A stretch of DNA of 64,000 nt from Cheiracanthium punctorium (lineage: Eukaryota > Arthropoda > Arachnida > Araneae > Cheiracanthiidae): the NCBI GenBank assembly GCA_038373885.1, contig JAWZYV010013147.1, positions 62,001 through 126,000 on the forward strand, given 5' to 3'. The translations under genes were made by a program, and so were the position numbers. The number at the start of each line of letters is the position of its first letter. The first letter of the stretch is position 1. Under the pieces are notes generated by a model, which had not been told where the DNA came from, ran no database searches, and saw nothing but the letters and a program-made list of their open reading frames with translations. Positions 53,401-59,191 of this stretch are shown here, one piece after another.

Positions 53401-56400
53401 AAGTTTTAGAGTAAACAATGTTTTGGTGTCACTGAGTGCGGTCTGCACCCTCATATCTCTATTTTGCAATCTCATAAAGAAAGTTTCTCTGCTTCCTGAC
53501 AGTGATAGACTGCTAGCGATGTCTGCTAGCTCTTGGTACAATGTTACACATAAGTCTCTCCCACTAAGATGACAAGTCAATCTGTATAGTGTGGGGAGGA
53601 CATAGTGGTCTTGGCCAGTACATGCCAGGGGTATGGTTAACTTTTATTATCAGTTACTAACATGATATTTTGCAAAAGGAGTGACAAAGGCAGTGAATGA
53701 TCCAATTTACAGACATAAATTTGTTCTTTTAACTGAACATTATGAGCTTTATGGAAGGCCGGGTTACTTTTAAAAGTACTTCATTATTTTGGTAAAAGTG
53801 AATATATTTGTTAGGAAACAAAAGTATACAAGAAAATGCTTTTGCCAGTAGGCATAGGGGTAGAGTAGGCTTGTCCTTCTTTCTTTCAACTTTGTCTCAA
53901 AAATATTTTATTTAAAATATTTGTTTTGAAGTAAGACAAACTATCCTTTTCAACTGACTTTAAAAAAGGGAGGCCTTTTTAAACATATGTTTACTGACTA
54001 CATGAGAAGCTTAACCAATATGGATAATTTAAGTCTTTAAAGTGAGTTGATATTAAAAAAAGAAATTGTTATTACTTATCAACTCTTGAATTCCACATGT
54101 GCCTCTGCTCTTCTAAATAAATTTAAAAAAAAAAATTGGTCAAGCTAAAACTTACGCTTAGGCATATGTAATTGATGCAGTGCTTCCATGGCACTTTTAA
54201 CATAATATAAGTACTAAGCTATTAAAATATATATTATACTAGCTGAAGTACCCGTTCTTCGCACGGGAATGAATGGACTTTTTGATATTACGATTTGTGG
54301 CGATTAATATTCATTGTAATAAACAGATATAGCAAAATGGATATCGCGTTATATTGTGTTGAATAATCATGCATACAGAATTTCAAGACAATCGTTTGTA
54401 CGGTGCAGAAGTCCATGCGGCGTAGCGCAATCTAGTGGCGAGTTTTAGCAAAACGGATACGGCGAAAATATTCTTCGCATTCAGATATCGATGTATACGA
54501 ATTTTCATGACGATCAGCTGGACAGTCCTGAAGTTCATGTGTTGACGCAACATCTAGTGGCAAGTTATAGGAAAATGGATAGCGCCAAACTCTTCCACAT
54601 GTTCAAATATCTATGTATACCTATTTTCATAGCGATCATTTGCACAGTCAAGAAGTGATACACTGCAGGGCCATCTAGTTGTTAATTAAAGTAAGGATTT
54701 GCTACAGCGCCATCAAGTGGCGAGTCATAGCAAAATGGATAATGCTAAAATATTCTCAGTTAGAATATATTCTTCGTGCTCAAATGTGTAAGTATAAAAA
54801 ATTTTATGCTGATCGATCGAACGGTATAGAAGTTGATGTGTTGTAGCACCATTTAGCGGCAAGTTACAGCAAAATGGATAGTGAAAAATATTCTCCGTGT
54901 TCTAATATTCGCGTGTACAAAATTTCATCAAAATTGGTTGGACGATATTCGCATAGCAAACGGCTAAATGGAATAGAATTCGACATTGTGCTGCGGCACC
55001 AAGTGGCAAGTTAGAGGAAAACGGAAAGCATAAAACCTTCTCCATGATAAAAGACTTAGGTGAACCAAATTTCATGGCGATTGGTCAAACGGTGCTGGAG
55101 TTTTGCAACCTCATAAACACGTACCAACATTCATTTTTATCTATAACCAGTGTCATTATATATACCAGTCTCAAATAAAATCCAGTTTCAAATCTAAGCC
55201 TCGCCAAAGTGCCAACATACGCCGTTTTGCAAGAGTTTTTTCAGGGAATCCTTCGAAGTATTGACTTAGCAGCAATCAATATGGGAAATGGTTCGACCGC
55301 CAAAAAGTAAAGCACGCATTTGTTTGAAAAGTGGAATCCCTTAATACAGCCAAATTTTTTAAAATTATCAACTATAACGTGTTTTATTCATCGTTACTCC
55401 AATGTACTAAATGAGAAGATTTCAATTTTCTGAAATTTGGCGGAATTCCCCCAACTTAAATCAATGTAGTCAATTGGCGAGAATTCTGAAGATAGATCGC
55501 TTGAAATCCCTTAATAACTGCATTATTTCTTAATGGATCATTAAAATTTAACGCTGTATTCTAATAAAACCTTTGCACTTGTTTTCAAAAATCTATTTCC
55601 TTAAGCTCTCAATAAATTGCGGCAAGCCGAAAACTGTGCAAACCGCTAGAACTCACTTTCTGGGCATTTGAGGCATTTTATTTTTTCGCCAAACTAAAAA
55701 ATGTTTCATATTAGCCTCGGAAATCTTCAATTCTTATTGTTTTGCGTATAAAACATTTCATTCCTGCTCTGATTTCCCATGCACACGATATTATAATAAA
55801 AAAATAATAATCTTACAAATATAAACAAACAAAAAAAATTCATTATTATTCTTTTATTTTTACTTTGATGATTTAAAACATTTTATTCGGCAAAATCGCC
55901 ACATATGGTAACCACGATGCTTATTTCAGACTTTTTTGACTACAGGGGTTACAATTACAGAAAGTTTTTTGCATGGAGAACATAAAAAATCTCTTAAATT
56001 CCGGGAACGGGTGGACTTTCAAAGTTTTAAAGTGGACTACGATTTATTCTATATTACTTTACATATCTGTGCAAAATTTCAGGCTGATGAGTCCATTTTT
56101 GTGGATTTGTATACGAATCAAATCCACAAACAAACAAACAAACAAACAGAATTTCATTTTTATTTATGAGGATTAGCATTTCTAGTATCAATCAAGTTAT
56201 CATCTCTATAAGCATAATAATTAATGTGTGCTATTTTTATCTTTGAGAACACAGAAATATTTGGCTCTATTTTGCAAGCGTTCTGACCTGAACACATTGG
56301 GAAATTTGAAAACAAATTAGTCTCTTAAAAATTGTTAAGCTTTAATGAAAATAAACAAAAATAATTTGAAAGTTATAACTTTACTAAAATGTTCTGTATC

Positions 56401-59159
56401 AATTTGCTAAAGCTAAGTACTATATCAAACCGATGGACAATCAATAACCTTCAATTGTCTCAAAATTTAATTAAGTATCTTCTATTAATTCTTCCCTTTA
56501 AAAAAAAAAAAAATCCCAATTCATAAAACAGTCATGCTTCAATTTCTCTTTCTTCTCATTACATTCAGCATTTCCGATGGTTCAAAATAAGAAAGAAAAA
56601 CAAAATAATAATAATAATACAGAAAAAAAAAGTTTGTATCAGCTGCAATGAGTTTGCTTCTGGCTTTCTAACGCTTGTCCCTAGCTGTACCTCTTGAAGT
56701 TTCATGTATGATTCATGACTCTTTTTGCATGTGCATTTCCCAGATGTTAACATTCTGGGATTTTGTAGTAACTTTTTCACTGGGAATTTGGCTGAAAGAA
56801 GGAGTGTTCAAAAGGCTGATGTGTTACCTTTGAGTACTTTAAATTTTTGAAAGTCTAAAGGCTATTTCTAACTCCATCAACTTCAATTTTGTGGAAATGT
56901 TGCTACACTCAATCTGTAGGTCTGCCACCATGTTTCATGCTTTCTTTTCAAAGTCAAATACCTTTTTAATTGATAGAGAAAGAAATTTAGGACCTTACTA
57001 GACTTACTGAAAACAAGACACTTAACCCTAATAAAGAGCTACAAAAATCACACAGAACACAGGAGATACTGGTTAAAAGTAAAGAGAATTCTGAGAACAG
57101 ATTTAAAAAGAGTTTTCTGACAACAGGTGGCTTCTATTTTGAATGAAGGGGAGGTGGGATTTAGAAAGATAAAGGACATTTCATATTCCAGAAAAACAAA
57201 AGGAACACCCTGAGAACAGTTTCCACCCCTACAACCTTAAACAAATTCTAAATGATCTAAGAATAAGAGCAATCTTTGTTGAAACAAATTCACTTTCCGA
57301 ACCTCTAGTTTATTTCAGAAAAGCTAAAAATAGAAGAACCCTGACAAGACTGTGAATGATGCACGTCGACCAACCTGATTAAAGAATTTTCTTTGAAAAA
57401 TGTTTAATGCGCATTCAGTACAATCAAAAATTCACTCAAAGATTATGTGGATTTTAAGATTTTAGGTCATGAAGGAAAAATAATGACATGTATGCTAAAA
57501 AAGCACATTGTTGCAGTATTTTGCATTAGAAATACCATATAATATTGAGAACTGAACAGAAAAGAGAATATATATAAAGCTTATAAAATGTCTTTGAAAT
57601 TTCAAACTTATGCTACCATTGCTTGCTTTAAAAAATCTTAAGTTTTAGGGAGTGTGAGGTGAGAAGGAATATATTTTTTCTCTCTGTTTCTTAATTTTTC
57701 TTTCCTTTTCAGCAAGACAGTTTTATCCCTAGTAGCAATAACCCATCGGTTGATGAGAGGCGGGTGAGTTAAATCCGAGGAGAAGGAGCAATGGCCGATC
57801 ATGGCTTTTCATCCAAAAAAGGAGAAATTTCATCGGCAACTGGTACAAAATGTCCGCTCGGGGAGCCATAAAGCCGATCATCGTTTCCCGATGACTCCGA
57901 TGAAATAACGAAAAGAAACCGATAAACTGTTTAAAATATATTTTTTAATAAAAAATAAACGACTGGCAGCAAAATTTTCAAAAAATGTCCGTTCTGTTTA
58001 TTATGTTTTCGTTTTTTGTATGCTAAATTTCCGTTTTTCTGGAAAAAAAAAAAAAAATTCTTCCTCCACCGGGCCCGAACCATGAGCGTACTGATTACAA
58101 GATAAGCGCGCTGCCCCTAGACCATCGAATCTTGTCATGTGTAAGGCAAAGTGTGAAGTACCGGTTATTTTAGTCTTAGATTGGGACTTGGGTGAAATGT
58201 TGACAAAGTGTTGTTCAGCTATTATTAATAATAGTCAAATTATTCGATTGGTAAGAAATTAATTTCACTTTTTACCAATGTATGTAAGTAGCAACAACAT
58301 TCATAATTAATAATTAAAAAACAATATTGCCAATTGTATAGGAATTTTAGTGTGATTTTAACTTTCATATTTCTTGGATAACTTTTAAAAATTAAATGAT
58401 TTCTCTTCTTGATGTTTACAGTTAAAGAGGTTTCAAAAGAGTTGCTCATTGTAATGAAGTTTCCGTTTTTCTTATAATGTAGCTGACGCTCAAATAGATT
58501 TTCTTTTCTTTTTTTTAAACACACTTTTTTTTAATTATTTAAATATTACAAACGATTTTTATATAATAAATACTTACATTTTTTGTAAATATTTCTTTTC
58601 AAATTTAAATTTTGTGGGAGGGGGCAAGGGGGGGGATACCACCCCCCTGCCCCCTCCCAAACCCAATACAAGAAATTTGAAGTAAATTATGCGATTAATT
58701 CAAGAATTGTTCAAAATTTCCCTTAAATTAAGCAAAGGCACATCTAAATTACGCAAATATTTATAGGAATTTGGGTAAAGTGTAAACCACTGGGTACACC
58801 TGCAAGGCCCGTTGACTATAGAGCTGCAGTTTCGGATAAGATATTGTTTTTCGGTTTCCCATCGGCGAAACTGCTCGTCTAGATCACTTCTATCCATGAA
58901 TAAAAATTCATCTATTGCAGATAAACAAAAGTGCACTTGCCGATGACTGAATTCGACGAGTCGATGAGTTAACGATGTGAACGACCAAGCAGAAAACAAG
59001 CAGTCATTGCTACTAGGGATTGTTCTTAAATTTTGTTGTATTTATATGTAAAACAATGTTGACTATATTTGTGCATTTTACCCATGCCTGCAATCACTGG
59101 TAGCATGATAATGATCTGTGAAGCTGAATATATGTTTTTCTTTTAAGTAATAGATTTCG

Positions 59160-59191
<32 letters not shown>

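Larger units (their letters stand above)
57725..59020. mobile_element. Unclassified element with ATCCCTAGTAGCAAT ends
   Basis: The 15-bp ends ATCCCTAGTAGCAAT face inward at 57725 and 59020. The terminal 250-350 bp are less AT-rich than their surroundings and repeat CATCGG/CCGATG motifs. A minus-strand 99-codon frame (58999-58700) starts inside the right end. A tRNA-like sequence and a G-rich hairpin lie inside. No target duplication found. Confidence 0.45.

Noticed and set aside
53398..53580. 60-codon minus-strand frame in a less AT-rich block
   Set aside because: No recognised motif and no second exon; noted only as an unexplained block.
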